Shown piece by piece: positions 17,379-25,567 of a stretch of 64,000 nucleotides of DNA. The position numbers were made by a program, and so were the translations under genes. The first letter of the stretch is position 1. Each line of letters begins with the position of its first letter. Location: assembly GCF_004363235.1 (NCBI RefSeq), contig NZ_SNYW01000011.1, positions 1-64,000 on the forward strand, read 5' to 3'. The stretch comes from Dongia mobilis. Its GTDB lineage: Bacteria; Pseudomonadota; Alphaproteobacteria; Dongiales; Dongiaceae. The notes below the pieces were generated by a model, which was not told the DNA's origin, ran no database searches, and saw only the letters and a program-made list of their open reading frames with translations.

Positions 17379-18173
17379 GTGAAGATCGCCACCTTCAACG
17401 TCAATTCGCTGCGCGCGCGAATCGCCAACGTGCTCGACTGGCTGAAGGATGCGCAGCCGGACGTCGCCCTGCTGCAGGAGATCAAATGCCTCGAGGGCGA
17501 GTTCCCGCGCCTGGAATTCGAGAGCCTCGGCTACAACGCCGCCTGCGTCGGGCAGAAGAGCTATAACGGCGTCGCCATCCTCTCGCGCACGCGCATGGAG
17601 ATCGAGCTGAAGGCGCTGCCCGGCGATCACGGCGACGAGCAGGCGCGCTATCTGGAAGCCATCATCGATGCACCGGACGGGGAGAAATGGAAGGCGCTCC
17701 GCGTCGCCTCGATCTACCTCCCCAACGGCAATCCGGTGGAGAGCGAGAAGTACCCCTACAAGCTTTCCTGGATGAAGCGCCTCAAGGCCCATGCGGCAGA
17801 GCTCCTGAAGCTGGAGGAGCCGACGGTCCTCGGCGGCGATTACAACGTCATCCCGACCGACAACGACGTCTATGACCCGGCGGCCTGGGCCGAGGATGCG
17901 CTCGCCCGGCCGGAGACGCGGGCGCATTTCCGTGCCCTGCAATGGCTCGGCTATACCGATGCCTTCCACCACCTGCATCCCGAGGGCCATCGCTATACCT
18001 TCTGGGATTACCAGGCCGGGCGCTGGCAGCGCGACGAGGGATTGCGCATCGACCATCTGATGCTCTCACCCCAGGCGGCCGATTGCCTCGAGGCCTGCGA
18101 AATCGACCGCGCCCCGCGCAAGAAGGAAAAGCCCAGCGACCACACGCCGATCTGGTGCGAGTTGCGGCTCTAG
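17379..18173 (+). CDS. xth: Exodeoxyribonuclease III (AP endonuclease family)
   Basis: This 264-residue enzyme of the EEP fold cleaves DNA at abasic sites and trims 3' ends. It starts with GTG and reads MKIATFNVNSLRARI. Metal and catalytic motifs follow: LLQEIKC (Glu), ASIYLPNG (Tyr), LGGDYNVIPTDNDV (Asp and Asn), YTFWDYQ, LRIDHLMLS and the final KPSDHTPIW (Asp-His). Length and motif order match the XthA family. It shares a strand and a very short gap with erpA. Confidence 0.94.
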   Translation: MKIATFNVNSLRARIANVLDWLKDAQPDVALLQEIKCLEGEFPRLEFESLGYNAACVGQKSYNGVAILSRTRMEIELKALPGDHGDEQARYLEAIIDAPDGEKWKALRVASIYLPNGNPVESEKYPYKLSWMKRLKAHAAELLKLEEPTVLGGDYNVIPTDNDVYDPAAWAEDALARPETRAHFRALQWLGYTDAFHHLHPEGHRYTFWDYQAGRWQRDEGLRIDHLMLSPQAADCLEACEIDRAPRKKEKPSDHTPIWCELRL

Positions 18174-18253
18174 GCGGCGCGTCTTTCTGGGACCGTTTGG
18201 TGCCTGCTCCTATCGTCCATTCCGCTTTCCCTCGCTTATCTCTCTTCGCCTTC
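18174..18253. other. Spacer after exonuclease III
   Basis: This short stretch leads into the inverted-repeat-bounded element. No gene, RNA or clear terminator was recognised. Confidence 0.4.
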
Positions 18254-18805
18254 GCCGCCGCAGATGGAATGACCCGGACATCAATGCCTTCCCCTGTTAC
18301 GACGGGCGGCTGCCGGGATCCTTTTCCCTGGAACCGGGGGGAGCGCCGACACCCGCAGCGTCCATCGGGGAACCGGCATCCGCCCGGTCCTGGGGCCCTG
18401 GCGTTATCCGGCCATGCCCGAGACCAGGACGCACGCCGCGAGGGGCGCGTTCACCGCCATGCCGGGCCTGCCGGCCGGAGGGGGCGATCACGCGCCGCCA
18501 TCGACCGGCAGGGGCGAACATGGGCATGCCACGCGCCGAGGGGACGCCGGCAACCCGCCGGCCCGGAGGGGAGCCGCTGACCCGCTGGCTCCGGGGGACC
18601 GGCTGCTGCCGGCCTGTAGGCGCTGTGGCTCCCCGGGTGCAGGCGCGAGGGAATCTCCCTCGCGGCTGGACCCACGAGCCGTCACCCCCCAGCGCGAGGG
18701 TTCCGGGATGCGCCGCCCGCTCTCGAACCTCGGAGCGCCCCGCTCAATGGCAGGGTTGAAGCCGGCTTGCCCCTGGGACAACCAGGTCATTCCATCTATG
18801 GCGGC
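18254..18805. repeat. GC-rich, hairpin-rich region bounded by 24-bp inverted repeats
   Basis: The two ends are 18254-18277 and 18782-18805; the second is the reverse complement of the first at 21 of 24 positions, with the shared core AGATGGAATGACC. The interior has no convincing reading frame on either strand. It contains strong stems such as GCGAGGGA-ATC-TCCCTCGC (18645-18663) and GCCGG/CCGGC (18546-18562), and recurring GAGGGG words roughly every 30 bases between 18476 and 18600. It could be a non-autonomous mobile element or a structured RNA. No target duplication is obvious. Confidence 0.45.
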
Positions 18806-18949
18806 AAATGCCGCCGGGTATTTTGTAGTGGTCATCTGGTGCGGTGCCGCTGATCAGGCGGAACCGCCATTGTGTGCACAATGCGTCATATACGCGGTCG
18901 GCGTATGAATGTCAAGAACAAAATAGAAACTCTCTAACCATCTCCCAAT

Positions 18950-19136
18950 CGTCATGCCCGGGCTTGACCCGGGCATCCAGTCTCTCCGTCGCATCACTGG
19001 ATCCCCGGGACTTCGCCCGGGGATGACGGTTGTGGTAGGAGAGGCCCGGCCCGGTCGGACCCGTTCCCTGGGACCCGCCGACGCATGTCGGCAAAGGAAC
19101 TCGTGGATGGCCCGCCTGAAGCGGCCATGACAGGTC
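18950..19136. repeat. Dispersed palindromic intergenic repeat, copy 1
   Basis: The stretch opens with GTCATGCCCGGG and a matching GGGGATGAC, which form nested palindromes typical of alphaproteobacterial intergenic repeats. It ends with the block at 19101-19134 (GATGGCCCGCCTGAAGCGG and then CCATGACAGG). That end block recurs at 43914-43948 almost unchanged. No coding potential is seen. Confidence 0.7.
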
Positions 19137-19216
19137 AATTGCGGCGAGGTGCGAGCCACTGGCGCGCCGATCGCGTACCGTAGTGTGTTACACGCCGGCG
19201 GCGTGTCGGAACCGCG

Positions 19217-19957
19217 TCAGAACCCGGTGACGAGTTGCGAGACGCGTTCGTGGTCGGCGGGGAAATCGACCTCGCCCCAGCGCAGGCCCTCGATCGAGCA
19301 GGTCTCGACCTGGTGGTCCTGCGCGATCTGGCCGATGGCGCGGAGATACCACCATTTGAGGCCTTCGGGCGTGTGCATGATGGCGTCCAGCGTGTCGGTG
19401 AAGAGCTTCGGCCCCTCGCCGCGGAACAGCAGCATGCCGATCGATTCGCCATCGGTGCGGTCGGGGGTCAGGGTCTTGCCGATGTCGAGCAGACGCGTGC
19501 CCTTGAGATGCACCTTCATGTCGTCGGAATCGTAGGATTCCTTCTTGTCGATGGTGACGGTGATGGGTGCCGCAGGACTCGCCATCAATTGCTGGAAGAT
19601 CTTCGGCTCGATCACCGTGTCGCCGTTGAGGATGACGAAATCGCCCTGCATCTCGTGCCGCGCCATCCAGCAGGAGGCGAGATTGTCGGCCAGCTTGTAG
19701 AAGGGATTGTAGACCGTGCGGATCTTCAGCTTGGGCCCTTCCAGCTTTTTGAGCAGCGCCACGACGTCCTGGGCGTGATAGCCCACCACCACGGCGATCT
19801 CGTCGACGCCGCCCTGGGTCAGCGCCCAGATCTGCCATTCGAGCAGCGTCCGGTCGCCCGCGCCCTTGTTGCCGAGGGGCAGCAGGCATTTCGGGCGCCC
19901 TTCGGTCAGGGGCAGCAGTCGCGAACCCTGGCCCGCGCTGAGGATGACGGCCTTCAT
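19217..19957 (-). CDS. NTP-transferase, phosphocholine cytidylyltransferase-like (LicC-like)
   Basis: The 246-residue protein is a sugar or choline-phosphate nucleotidyltransferase. The N-terminal nucleotide motif is ILSAGQGSRLLPLT, followed by RPKCLLPLG. The metal-binding motif NGDTVI lies near residue 110 and the closing motif is WGEVDFPADHERV. The phrase YNPFYKLADNLASCWMAR resembles the LicC-type branch that makes CDP-choline or CDP-ethanolamine. The ATG at 19957 has GGAG upstream, and the longer frame is not supported. Choline kinase-like genes occur elsewhere in the window, which makes the CDP-choline guess reasonable but unproven. Confidence 0.75.
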   Translation of the reverse strand: MKAVILSAGQGSRLLPLTEGRPKCLLPLGNKGAGDRTLLEWQIWALTQGGVDEIAVVVGYHAQDVVALLKKLEGPKLKIRTVYNPFYKLADNLASCWMARHEMQGDFVILNGDTVIEPKIFQQLMASPAAPITVTIDKKESYDSDDMKVHLKGTRLLDIGKTLTPDRTDGESIGMLLFRGEGPKLFTDTLDAIMHTPEGLKWWYLRAIGQIAQDHQVETCSIEGLRWGEVDFPADHERVSQLVTGF

Positions 19958-20222
19958 GGAATCTCCGAAGAATGATCTGGCCCGGCGGCGTTGCGCCGGT
20001 GGGTCGAATGGCGCGGCAGGATCAAGAATGTCGCCCCCGCTGTCAACCCCCGCATGGCCCCGGTGCGACAATCGGCGTCGGGAATTTCCGCGCCGAATCA
20101 GGCGCTTGTGACGGGGAACGGAGATCGCGCCGGGGCAAGAAAGCTGTTTGCAGCAGCGGAATGCCTCTGCTATAAGCTGCCCCGCAACGCTGGCCCCCTC
20201 ACCCGGGGCCGCTGCCGATTTT

Positions 20223-20297
20223 TCCCCGGTAGCTCAGCGGTAGAGCAACCGGCTGTTAACCGGTTGGTCGCTGGTTCGAATCCGGCCCGGGGAGCCA
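20223..20297 (+). tRNA. tRNA-Asn (anticodon GTT)
   Basis: The acceptor TCCCCGG pairs with CCGGGGA, the anticodon GTT sits in CTGTTAA with the stem CCGG/CCGG, and the T arm contains GGTTCGAATCC. CCA is encoded. It stands alone between the nucleotidyltransferase gene and nnrS. Confidence 0.97.
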
Positions 20298-20304
20298 TCA
20301 TCAG

Positions 20305-20341
20305 AAAGCGCCGCCATCGCGACCCGATGGCGGCGCTTTTG
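20305..20341. terminator. Bidirectional terminator between tRNA-Asn and nnrS
   Basis: The arms AAAGCGCCGCCATCG and CGATGGCGGCGCTTTT enclose a five-base loop and end in T runs on both strands. It can stop transcription from the tRNA and from the convergent nnrS operon. Confidence 0.85.
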
Positions 20342-20342
20342 C

Positions 20343-21575
20343 TTAGCGCGCCGGCTCGGTCACCTGGGTGAGGTCGCGCGCCGATTCCGGGCGCGGCTGG
20401 TAGCGCGGCCCCAGCAGCATGCCGCCATAGGCCAGCAGGAAGAGCCCGAAGGCCGCCACCCAGAGCAGCGCCGCCAGCGACCAGAGCGGCATCGACCAGT
20501 CGGGCACCAGCGCCGCGACGACGCGGGTCAGCGCCGCCAGGTTGATGGCGAGATAGAGCATGGCGGTGCGGCGGTCGGCGACAAGATCGCGCCCGGTATG
20601 GCCGCGCGTCGCCCGGGTCATCACGGCGAGGATCATGACGGCGGCGGCACCGGCGGTGAGCGCGTGGATGGCGGCACTCTGCGGGACGAGATCGGGTGCC
20701 ACGGTGGCCGCCCCCAGCAGGGTGAGGCCGAGGACCAGCCAGGCATAGCCGAAATGGAGGACGACGAGCAGCGGATCGGAAACCGTGGCGGCGCCGCACC
20801 AGCGCGCGAGGCGCAGGCCGTGCAGCAGGCCGACCGCCAGCAACAGCAGGCCGACCAGCGCCTGATCCGGCAGCAGGCTCCAGCCGAGCAGGGCCAGGAC
20901 CAGCGTCAGGAGGGCGACGCGGTCGACCCAGCCGAAGGGCGCCGGCAGATGGGTGGCCTTGCGCTTCACCAGCCAGTTGCGGGTGAAGCTGGGGATGATG
21001 CGCCCGCCCACCACGGCGATGAGGACGAGGATCGCGGCGAGGCCGAGGCGCCAGCCGAGGCCCGGTGGAATGGAGAAGCCGAGGGCTTCCAGATGCATCA
21101 GCAGATTGGCGAGGCCAAGCACACTGATCGGCAGCAGCATGACGAGGTTGCGCCAGTTGCGCCCGGCGACGATCTCGCGCGCGCCGACGAAAACGAGGGC
21201 AGCCGGCAGCGCAAGATCGACGGCGACGACCAGCAGCGGCGGCCAGCCGGCACCCAGCAGCGAGACGAGGCGGCCGGCCAGCCAGAGCAGCACCAGGATG
21301 GCGAGCGGCCCACCCTTGACCGGCAGGCGGCCGGTCCAGTTGGGAATGGCGGTCAACAGGAAGCCGGCCACCGCCGCCATGACGAAGCCGAACAGCATTT
21401 CATGCACATGCCAGGCAAGCGGATCGAAATGGCTGGGGAGCGCCACGCCGATGGACAAGGCGGCCAGCCACAGGCCGAGGGCGATGACACTCCAGGCGGC
21501 GGCCAGAAAGAAGAACGGCCGGAAGCCGTAGCTGAGCACGGGAAAGCGCTCGGAATCGGATGCGGGGCGGGACAT
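20343..21575 (-). CDS. nnrS: NnrS family membrane protein
   Basis: NnrS is a heme- and copper-associated membrane protein that protects cells from nitrosative stress. The 410-residue protein has about twelve hydrophobic segments. It has the family start FPVLSYGFRPFFFLAAAW, the histidine-containing WHVHEMLFGFVMAAVAGFLLTAIPNWTG in the first third, and later VVGGRIIPSFTRNWL and MTRATRGHTGRDL. The start at 21575 has the strong site AGGAGG eight bases upstream. It follows the SirB2-like gene by 11 bases, and both sit behind a likely NsrR site. Confidence 0.92.
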   Translation of the reverse strand: MSRPASDSERFPVLSYGFRPFFFLAAAWSVIALGLWLAALSIGVALPSHFDPLAWHVHEMLFGFVMAAVAGFLLTAIPNWTGRLPVKGGPLAILVLLWLAGRLVSLLGAGWPPLLVVAVDLALPAALVFVGAREIVAGRNWRNLVMLLPISVLGLANLLMHLEALGFSIPPGLGWRLGLAAILVLIAVVGGRIIPSFTRNWLVKRKATHLPAPFGWVDRVALLTLVLALLGWSLLPDQALVGLLLLAVGLLHGLRLARWCGAATVSDPLLVVLHFGYAWLVLGLTLLGAATVAPDLVPQSAAIHALTAGAAAVMILAVMTRATRGHTGRDLVADRRTAMLYLAINLAALTRVVAALVPDWSMPLWSLAALLWVAAFGLFLLAYGGMLLGPRYQPRPESARDLTQVTEPAR

Positions 21576-21586
21576 GGCGTGTCCTC

Positions 21587-21994
21587 CTATGACCGGATGA
21601 AGGCGAGCAGGCCGAGCGGATCGCGCGATCGCGCAATGCCGACGACAAAAGCGAAAACGAGAAGTGCCGCCAGGAAGCAGAGGCGGCGCGCGGCAATTCC
21701 CCGCGCGCGCTTCAGCGCGAAGCTGCCGAGCACGATATAGAGCAGCACCAGCAGCAGCTTGACGGAAAGCCAGGCATCGCTCGCGGGATATTGCGCGGTC
21801 GCCACCATCAGCAGCAGGGCCGAGGCGAGCAGGACCGTGTCGATGGCATAGGTGGTGAGGCGGAGCGGCAGCGCCATCGCCCAAGGAGCACCCGCCTCGC
21901 GCGCGAGGCCGCGCAGCAGGAAGAGGAAGCCGCTCAACGCCACCGCCGTGACATGGGCGAAGCGCAGCGCCGGATAGAGACTATCGAGGGTCAT
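21587..21994 (-). CDS. SirB2-like membrane protein
   Basis: This 135-residue hydrophobic protein has four predicted membrane helices (for example FAHVTAVALSGFLFLLRG and WLSVKLLLVLLYIVLGSFAL) and the KLLLVLLYI...LKRA layout of the SirB2 family. The function is uncharacterised, but SirB2-like genes often accompany denitrification and NO-response genes. It is the first gene of the nnrS operon; the ATG at 21994 sits 26 bases downstream of the NsrR-like palindrome. The longer frame from 22024 would run through that palindrome. Confidence 0.78.
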   Translation of the reverse strand: MTLDSLYPALRFAHVTAVALSGFLFLLRGLAREAGAPWAMALPLRLTTYAIDTVLLASALLLMVATAQYPASDAWLSVKLLLVLLYIVLGSFALKRARGIAARRLCFLAALLVFAFVVGIARSRDPLGLLAFIRS

Positions 21995-22019
21995 CGGGCG
22001 AATCCGGTTCGCCTGGTTA

Positions 22020-22042
22020 AACATACATTTAAAATATACCTT
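22020..22042 (-). promoter_or_regulatory. Likely NsrR operator for the SirB2-nnrS operon
   Basis: The 23-bp site has the half-sites AACATACATTT and AAATATACCTT separated by one base. The second is the reverse complement of the first at 8 of 11 positions. This layout and AT-rich wording match the 11-1-11 inverted repeat recognised by the NO-sensing repressor NsrR. It stands immediately upstream of genes that are typical NsrR targets. The assignment is by resemblance. Confidence 0.7.
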
Positions 22043-22239
22043 TTAAGACGCACCCGGCAAGAAGGCGCCGCTGCGGCAAAAACGCCGGGCTCGGACTTGC
22101 CGGGCGCCCCGGAAAGGGTGAACCGACCCCGCACAAACCGACGCCGGATCAAGCTGTTGGCGCCGGGCCGGGTCTGGCGGATGGTGGCATGATCCATGCT
22201 TGTCCGAAGGCAGGAACCTGACCCAAGCCGAGGCTGACG

Positions 22240-22740
22240 ATGCGCCACCCCCACCCCCTCGCCGCCTGCCTGCTGGCAAGCCTGTGGCTCGCCGGCTGCA
22301 CCTCCACCGAATTGCTGAGCAAGCCGGACATCACGGCCCGGATCGACCAGCCGCCGATGGTCATGTCCGGCTGCCTCAACGAGCAGCTGGCGGTGCAGTT
22401 TCCCGGCACCTATCCCGACCTGCAGCAATTCGGACCGAAGGCGGAGATCAGCCTCTATGCGCCGCGCGGCGGCCTCATCGCCTTCGTCACCGTGGAGCCG
22501 CATCCCAACGGCAAGTCGCTGGTGAAGTATTACAACGGCGATCTCTATTGGCCGACGCACCAGGTGAGCGGCGTCTATCCCGACATGATGCGCGACAACT
22601 GGCACCGGGTGGAGGCGGCCTTGCGCGCCTGCGCACCGGTGACCGCGCAATTGCCGCCGCCGGCCGCCAATCCGGCAGCACCGCCCCAGCCGGCACCGCC
22701 CGCCATCCTCACGCCGACGGTCACCAGCCAGCCGCTCTAG
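22240..22740 (+). CDS. Putative lipoprotein, 166 residues
   Basis: The N-terminus MRHPHPLAACLLASLWLAGC ends in a lipobox (L-A-G-C, lipidated Cys at about 20), so the protein is predicted to be anchored in the membrane. The mature part is not recognised; it includes DITARIDQPPMVMSGCLNEQ and KYYNGDLYWPTHQVSGVYPD, and ends in a Pro/Ala-rich tail. It is followed 95 bases later by a small DMT-type membrane protein on the same strand. No function can be assigned. Confidence 0.72.
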   Translation: MRHPHPLAACLLASLWLAGCTSTELLSKPDITARIDQPPMVMSGCLNEQLAVQFPGTYPDLQQFGPKAEISLYAPRGGLIAFVTVEPHPNGKSLVKYYNGDLYWPTHQVSGVYPDMMRDNWHRVEAALRACAPVTAQLPPPAANPAAPPQPAPPAILTPTVTSQPL

Positions 22741-22835
22741 GCAGCGCAGCAGGTACCGGACCAGGTGGGCTTGTGATGGGCGGGGCCATCCGTCAGGATC
22801 AGGTCCCGCCAACCAGCCTGAGGGATTCGGTCGCG

Positions 22836-23192
22836 ATGATTGCCAAGGAGATGTGGGGCGCCCTCTTCCTCTATGCGCTGATCCTGTCGGCCGGCCAGCT
22901 GCTGTTCAAGAAGGCGGCGCTCAGCACCGGGACGCTGGCCAGCATCGCCGATCTACGCCAGGTGGTGTTCAACCTGTGGCTCTGGATCGCCTTCTTCCTC
23001 TATGTCGGCGCCACCTTCCTCTATGTCGTGATCCTGCAGCGCGTGCCGGTCTCGACCGCGGTGCTGTTCAACGCCCTCTGTTTCGTGCTGGTGCCGCTGG
23101 GCGCCATGGCCCTCTTCGGCGAGACGCTGGGCTGGCGGCATGTGATCGGCGTCGCCCTCATCGTCGCCGGCCTCGTCGTGGTGACGCGCTAG
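22836..23192 (+). CDS. Small DMT/EamA-type membrane protein
   Basis: The 118-residue protein has four membrane helices, including WGALFLYALILSAGQLLFKKAAL, FFLYVGATFLYVVIL and VIGVALIVAGLVVV. This is the size of an SMR or ArnE-type half transporter of the drug/metabolite superfamily, and the VPVSTAVLFNALCFVLVPLGA stretch fits that group. A GTG-rich upstream ATG at 22776, with AGGTGGGC before it, is an alternative start adding 20 residues. The substrate is unknown; lipid-linked sugars or polyamines are possible. Confidence 0.75.
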   Translation: MIAKEMWGALFLYALILSAGQLLFKKAALSTGTLASIADLRQVVFNLWLWIAFFLYVGATFLYVVILQRVPVSTAVLFNALCFVLVPLGAMALFGETLGWRHVIGVALIVAGLVVVTR

Positions 23193-23202
23193 GGCGCGCC
23201 GC

Positions 23203-24465
23203 CTAGACGAGGGCGTGGCCGCGCTGCAATTCCGTGAGCTTCAAGGCGTCGCCGGCGCCGCTGGCGCCATAGACCGGGATCGCCGGCAGGCTGTTGTAGA
23301 CGAAGGGCGTCGAGAAATAATAGGCGCCGGTATCGTGCAGCATGACGAAATCGCCGGGGTCGAGGCGCGGCAGCGGCCGGGCATGGGCGACCACGTCGCC
23401 GGCAAAGCAGCAGGGGCCGGCCACATCCTGTTCGATCCGCTCGCCCGTCTTCGGACGCAATTGCGGGTCAAGCGCGCTCACCCGGATCTTCCAGAGATCG
23501 GGCATGAAGACGGTGCGCGTCGCCACCTGGGCGCCGGCATGGGTGATGGCGATGGGATGGCCGCCGGTCTCCTTGGTGTATTCGACCCGCGCCAGGATGA
23601 TGCCGGCCTTGGCCAGGACCGAGCGGCCGAATTCGGTGACCACCTTGAACTCGCCGGAAAAGAGGCCCGGCACGCCCGCCTTCAAACTGGCGACGTAATC
23701 CCGGAAGCTGGGCAGGACACGGTCGCTCTCGAAATTGACCGGCAGGCCGCCGCCGATGTCGAGGGTCGCGATCTGCTTGCGGCCGAGCGAGGCGTTGATG
23801 TCGACCGCCAGCGCATAGGTCTTGGCGATGCCGGCGGCGATCAGTTCCAGCGGGCAGCCCTGCGAGCCGACATGGCAATGGAGAGCGGTCAGCCAGGGGC
23901 GCGCTTCATAGGCGGCGAGGATGCGGGCGCGGTTGTCGCCGTCCTCGAGGCCGATGCCGAATTTGGAGGTGCGCGTCGCGGTGCTCATCGCCGCTATGGC
24001 GCCGATGCCGACCTGCGGGTTGACGCGGATGCCGATGATGGAGCTCGACTTGCCCTTGGCCAGCCAGTCGTCGACGCGGGCGAGTTCCTGCCAATTGTCG
24101 ATGTTGAGGGTGGCGCCGCTCTTCAGCGCCGCGTCGATCTCCCAGCGGGTCTTGGCGGGGGAATCGAAGACGATCTCCTCGCCCGCGAATCCGGCGGCCT
24201 GGGCCGCCTCGAACTCGCCGGGGCTCGCCACCTCGCAGGACATGCCGGCATCGCGCACGAATTTGAGGATCGCCGGCATGGTGTTGGCCTTGGCGGCGAA
24301 GGCGTGGCGGAAGAAATTCGGAAAACTGGAGCGGAGATCGTCGATGGTGCCGCGCAGCGCGTCCATGTCGATAATGCCGATCAGCGGCGCCTCCTCGGCC
24401 AGCAGGCCAGCGCGATGGCTTGCTGCCGCGAGGGCGGCCTTGCGCGGCGAAACGCTGTCATCCAT
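23203..24465 (-). CDS. PLP-dependent decarboxylase, alanine-racemase fold (ornithine/diaminopimelate type)
   Basis: The 420-residue protein is a fold type III decarboxylase. The PLP lysine is in AFAAKANTMPAIL (about residue 60), followed by LHCHVGSQ, the glycine loop DIGGGLPVNFE and the cofactor-phosphate motif TEFGRSVLAKAG, where related enzymes usually have EPGR. The second-subunit Cys region is GPCCFAGDVV. The start at 24465 has GGAGAGG. It is the last gene of the ABC transporter-DMGDH-kinase run. Whether it acts on diaminopimelate, ornithine or another amino acid is open. Confidence 0.8.
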   Translation of the reverse strand: MDDSVSPRKAALAAASHRAGLLAEEAPLIGIIDMDALRGTIDDLRSSFPNFFRHAFAAKANTMPAILKFVRDAGMSCEVASPGEFEAAQAAGFAGEEIVFDSPAKTRWEIDAALKSGATLNIDNWQELARVDDWLAKGKSSSIIGIRVNPQVGIGAIAAMSTATRTSKFGIGLEDGDNRARILAAYEARPWLTALHCHVGSQGCPLELIAAGIAKTYALAVDINASLGRKQIATLDIGGGLPVNFESDRVLPSFRDYVASLKAGVPGLFSGEFKVVTEFGRSVLAKAGIILARVEYTKETGGHPIAITHAGAQVATRTVFMPDLWKIRVSALDPQLRPKTGERIEQDVAGPCCFAGDVVAHARPLPRLDPGDFVMLHDTGAYYFSTPFVYNSLPAIPVYGASGAGDALKLTELQRGHALV

Positions 24466-24567
24466 GGGAAACCTCTCCAGTCGAACCGGCGCCATAGGGA
24501 CCAGAAAGCCCCGGCAAAGGCAACCCTGTTGGCGTAACCCCTGCCCTGCAAGGCGGGTATGGCACCC

Positions 24568-25500
24568 TCAGCCGTCGATGGTCGCCTGCAGCGCGCGGGC
24601 GAAGGCAGGCGAGCCCATCAGCTTCTTGCAGCGCTCGAAGCGGTTCACCGCATAGGCCCAGAAATCGTCGGCCGGATTCTCGTTCACATGCTGGATGATG
24701 CCCCAGAGCGTCCAGAGGAGATCGCACATCGCCTTGTAGAGCACCATGCGCCCGGCCTCGCCCGGCGGCACGCGGCCACCGAAATAGGCCTCCATCAGCG
24801 CCGCATCCTGGTCGGGGCCGAAGCCGGCCTCGACCGAGACATCGCCCAGATCCCACATCGGATCGTTGTTGCCGGCATATTCCCAGTCGATGACATAGAC
24901 CTTCTCGCCCGTGTCGAGGAAATTCTCGGCCAGGGGATCGCAATGGCAGGGGACCACCGGCAAGGGCCGCCGGGCGAGGGCCGCCCGGACCGCCTCCGCC
25001 TCGCGCTTCACCTCGTGATAGCCGTCGGGCAGCGGCGCGTCCTTCTTCGCCAGGATGTCGAGATAGTCGTCGATCATCTGAAAGAGCTCGAAGCGGTTGC
25101 GAAAGGATTTGCCGCTGTCATGCACCCGGCGCAGACTTTCGGCCGAGCGGCGCACGGCGCCAAGATCGCGGAAGCGCTCGGCATTCAGCGTCGCCGCGCC
25201 CTCGATATAGCCGGCCAGCTGCACGCCATCCGCCTCGTCGAAGAAATGCAAGGGCGCATTGACGCCGATCTCTGACGTGGTGCGGGCGGCATGGGCCTCG
25301 TTCACCCGCGAGATGTATTCGCCCGTACCCTCGCCCGGAATGCGCAGCACGAACTTGCCCTGCGGCGTCCCCAGCAGGAAGTTGCGGTTGGTGAGGCCAC
25401 CGAGGCGCTCGGTCGTCACGTCGTCGATTCCGAGCCCGGCCAGCAGCGGAATCCGCCGCATCGCCTGTTCCATCGCCTGCCGGTCTGCCGCATCGGTCAT
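24568..25500 (-). CDS. Choline/ethanolamine kinase-like phosphotransferase (copy 1)
   Basis: The 310-residue APH/choline-kinase fold protein phosphorylates a small hydroxylated substrate. The nucleotide region is RLGGLTNRNFLLG with KFVLRIPG. The catalytic loop is CHCDPLAENFL (Brenner H-x-D-x4-N pattern) and the metal-binding motif is VIDWEYAGNNDPMWDLG. The start at 25500 follows GGAGGC-like purines. It lies 67 bases after the DMGDH-like gene, on the same strand. A second copy of this pair occurs at 55174-58548. The preferred substrate is inferred to be choline or a related amine from the operon. Confidence 0.82.
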   Translation of the reverse strand: MTDAADRQAMEQAMRRIPLLAGLGIDDVTTERLGGLTNRNFLLGTPQGKFVLRIPGEGTGEYISRVNEAHAARTTSEIGVNAPLHFFDEADGVQLAGYIEGAATLNAERFRDLGAVRRSAESLRRVHDSGKSFRNRFELFQMIDDYLDILAKKDAPLPDGYHEVKREAEAVRAALARRPLPVVPCHCDPLAENFLDTGEKVYVIDWEYAGNNDPMWDLGDVSVEAGFGPDQDAALMEAYFGGRVPPGEAGRMVLYKAMCDLLWTLWGIIQHVNENPADDFWAYAVNRFERCKKLMGSPAFARALQATIDG

Positions 25501-25567
25501 GTCGCCTGCCCCCTCGCTTGTTCGACGCGTGGATGCCCGAGCGAAGACCCGGCAATCCACTCTCTCC

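Noticed and set aside
18414-18908. 164-codon frame inside the inverted-repeat-bounded region
   Set aside because: The translation is Pro/Arg/Gly-rich with no motif and no ribosome-binding site. The region folds into hairpins instead.
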